64,000 bases of DNA, from positions 67,545,427 to 67,609,426 of the forward strand of contig OW387134.1 in assembly GCA_936440205.1 (NCBI GenBank). The letters are read 5' to 3'. Source of the DNA: Lepidonotus clava (lineage: Eukaryota; Annelida; Polychaeta; Phyllodocida; Polynoidae). Shown piece by piece: positions 51,501 to 54,500 of the stretch. Below the pieces are notes generated by a model, which was not told where the DNA came from, searched no databases, and worked only from the letters and a program-made list of their open reading frames with translations. Each line of letters begins with the position of its first letter. The stretch's first letter is position 1. Both the position numbers and the translations under genes were made by a program.

Positions 51501-54500
51501 TTGAACTATAACACAACCAGCGGAAACAAGATCGCAAATTTCGACCTGCTTCCGGTCGTAATGCTATCCCTATGAGAAGTCTATACCAGAAATTGACCAT
51601 TGAAAAAGCATTAGCCGAGATCTGGTCGGAGAGTGAAGCGGTCAAACTGTATAACCTCGATCGACGCATCAGCATAGAAAAGCCTAGCGTCCCGGATTGC
51701 AGTGTAGTGTGGAACAAATTATGTTAATGAGGGTGATGACGGTGAAGATGGCGGCCCCCAGTCTCTGATCGGAAAGTCAGCCGGGAATGCTCGCCTATTT
51801 CGCATATTTCCCGCGCGTTTCGGTCGACTTAACGCGCCATATATGTCTATGTCGATCTTTTATTGATGATGCCGATGTGATCTGAGGCTTTATATCGATA
51901 TAAACCCAGAAAATCGCGTTTTTGTCCGGACTATGTTTCATGCGTATTCCCTTCCGGGACGAAGCGCATCGCGCCCCTTCACACTGTCATTGTCAAACCA
52001 CAGCGCCAACATGGCGCGACCCGGTGAGGACGCGTGTACCTCCTCTCCGCGGGTAACCGCCTTTTACGCCTTAAATCGGCATCGTCAAGCAATATGGAGT
52101 ATATCTAATGGATTATTGATATTCAGAGGCGGTCAGGGTCGATATAAAGTGAAGAATTATATCGACTTTGACCATCGGCATCGGAGAAAAGGTTAGTGTC
52201 CTCCGCGTGCAGGTGAACGATAATAGAGGAAAATGGCGGGCGCCTTCACTCGCGCTGGCATGTGCATCTTTTTGTTTAAAATCAATCGATAATTCGCTCG
52301 ATAATTCGTATTCCTTTCCCCATATCTCATCAATAATTATTTTCATATATAGAACAAGAAGACGAATAACCCGGGTTTTTTCGGTTTTCTAACCGATTCT
52401 TTTCTTCCATAATTCCACCTGAGACCTTGTTACCCTATTTTTGCTTGTACATCATTCTTGTCGCTGATTCATACTGCCTATTACAAGATTTTGCGTCCGA
52501 GTTATTCTTTAACGACGTACTAAGTCTTCGCTGGCGTCCTTCTCTAGAAGGTTATGGGAGTGAACTGACAATAACCGCCTTTGCCACCGTTTTATCATTT
52601 CCATTTTATCGCCGACATTGCAATAAAATTTACACCCCCGGAGATGGTGCGGCATCTATTCCACATCCCCAGCTAGATTACGCCCGGGCCAAACGGCAGT
52701 AGAAGCTTCCTAAATCAGTATGTCCGAGATATTTAAATTAGCTACTGAAATACCACTGATTATGTACTGCTTTTACTGACAGCTCATTTACATATTTCGG
52801 ACTTGTACTGATTCACTACTATTAACTACATGTACTGGAATTATACTTATTTCTACTGATTTACCACTGAAATCCTACTGCAACTCCCTACTGTTTCTGT
52901 ACTGATTTCACACTGAATTTCTACTGCATTTTGTCCCGGGCCTTCCTATTATCAGCCAGAAATGTGTTGTTGGTTGTTCCTGTAAAAGAATTCTCGTAGC
53001 ATTTCATCACACTCGGGACCAAATGGCAGCACATGCTTCCCTGATTATTACATCCGAAACGAGCTACTGAAATGCTAATGATTGCTCTCCTTAGCTCATT
53101 TAGATATTCCAGACATACTGATTTACCACTGCCCAACTACTGGAATCATGCTTATTTCTACTGATTTACCACTGAAACCCTGCTGCAACTCCCTACTGCT
53201 TCTGTACTGACAACATACCAACAACAGTAGAAAGGAAAGGTTAATGACTGTATTATGTTTCGCAGTGACCTCGTTGATAGGGGCGCCCCCTATGAGAGTC
53301 CGTGCACACCGATATGACACAACATCTATTTTACTGTTTTCCTGACGTTACCACCCTTTGTTTATGGATGACGTCAAGAAAACGGTAAAATAGATGTCAC
53401 GTTGTAGCGGTTTGCATGGATGACATCATGAAAATTACATAGGTGATGGTCTGAGTCACATATCTTTGTGTAACTATGATATTTTTTAACATACTGAGTT
53501 TCAACTACATTTTGTTCTGTTTATCTTTCCTCAGGTCGATACTGTATCATGAAGGTGAAGGTGTGTCCTAACGGGTTCCGCCAAGGCTGGCTCTACTGGG
53601 ACGACGCCGCGCCCTGGTTTGCGGAGACCGTACAGAATCAGTCAGGTAGGTCAATGGTGTATCTGTGTGATTAACCTGGTTTACATAGTATGATAGCTAT
53701 CCTTACAACGATAATTATGACGGCACTGTTTTATCATACCATAGGTTTAGTTGTTAAGAATTACACGCATCACTGAGACAGGGAGGGTAATAGCCAAAGC
53801 GTGGGGGGTGATACAGGAAAGCACTTCGGGCAGGGAAAAAAAGTTTTGCTAGTTCAGTTTACCTAAGGACTATATATTCTACATGTTGATTTTGGTGCTT
53901 ACAAATTGGCAGTGGGAAGAAAGGTCAGATAAAGACAAGTTATACATCATTAGAACGGTCTTGTAATTCTCTCTCAAATGATACATAGGATGTAACTTGT
54001 TGTAAGGTTTCATGCGATATTTGTGAAGGAAATCAACCAAATGCAAATTCAGCAACATCAAAATTAGTATGTTTAATACAGGCTTAAGATTTGAAGTTTA
54101 ACTTCTAAGTTCTATTTGCCAGGGTATGATAAATAAATGACCAACCAGTGCGGGGGTCTTCGATGGGTGTATCAAACTTCTGTGTTCCAGGGATATCAGC
54201 CCTGCGAGCCCTGTCCTCAGGCTGATATCCCTGTCACACCTTGGGTTGATATCCCATCTCATACCCCATCATATGTTATGGTTGACTATCATAGGTATGT
54301 CTGTGACCTTAGGAGAATATTCGGGTTTATCATAATAGGGAGTGTTCGCCAATAGCGGTTGGAAGTGGGTCCTGCCGGCCACCAGACTACATATTGCATT
54401 GACTACAGGTATCAGTGGTGGTCACTGGTGACGCACCTGACTGCACAGATCACAGGTGCCAGTGACCGCTGGTCAAGGTGTGCTACCTTTGTGCACCTGG

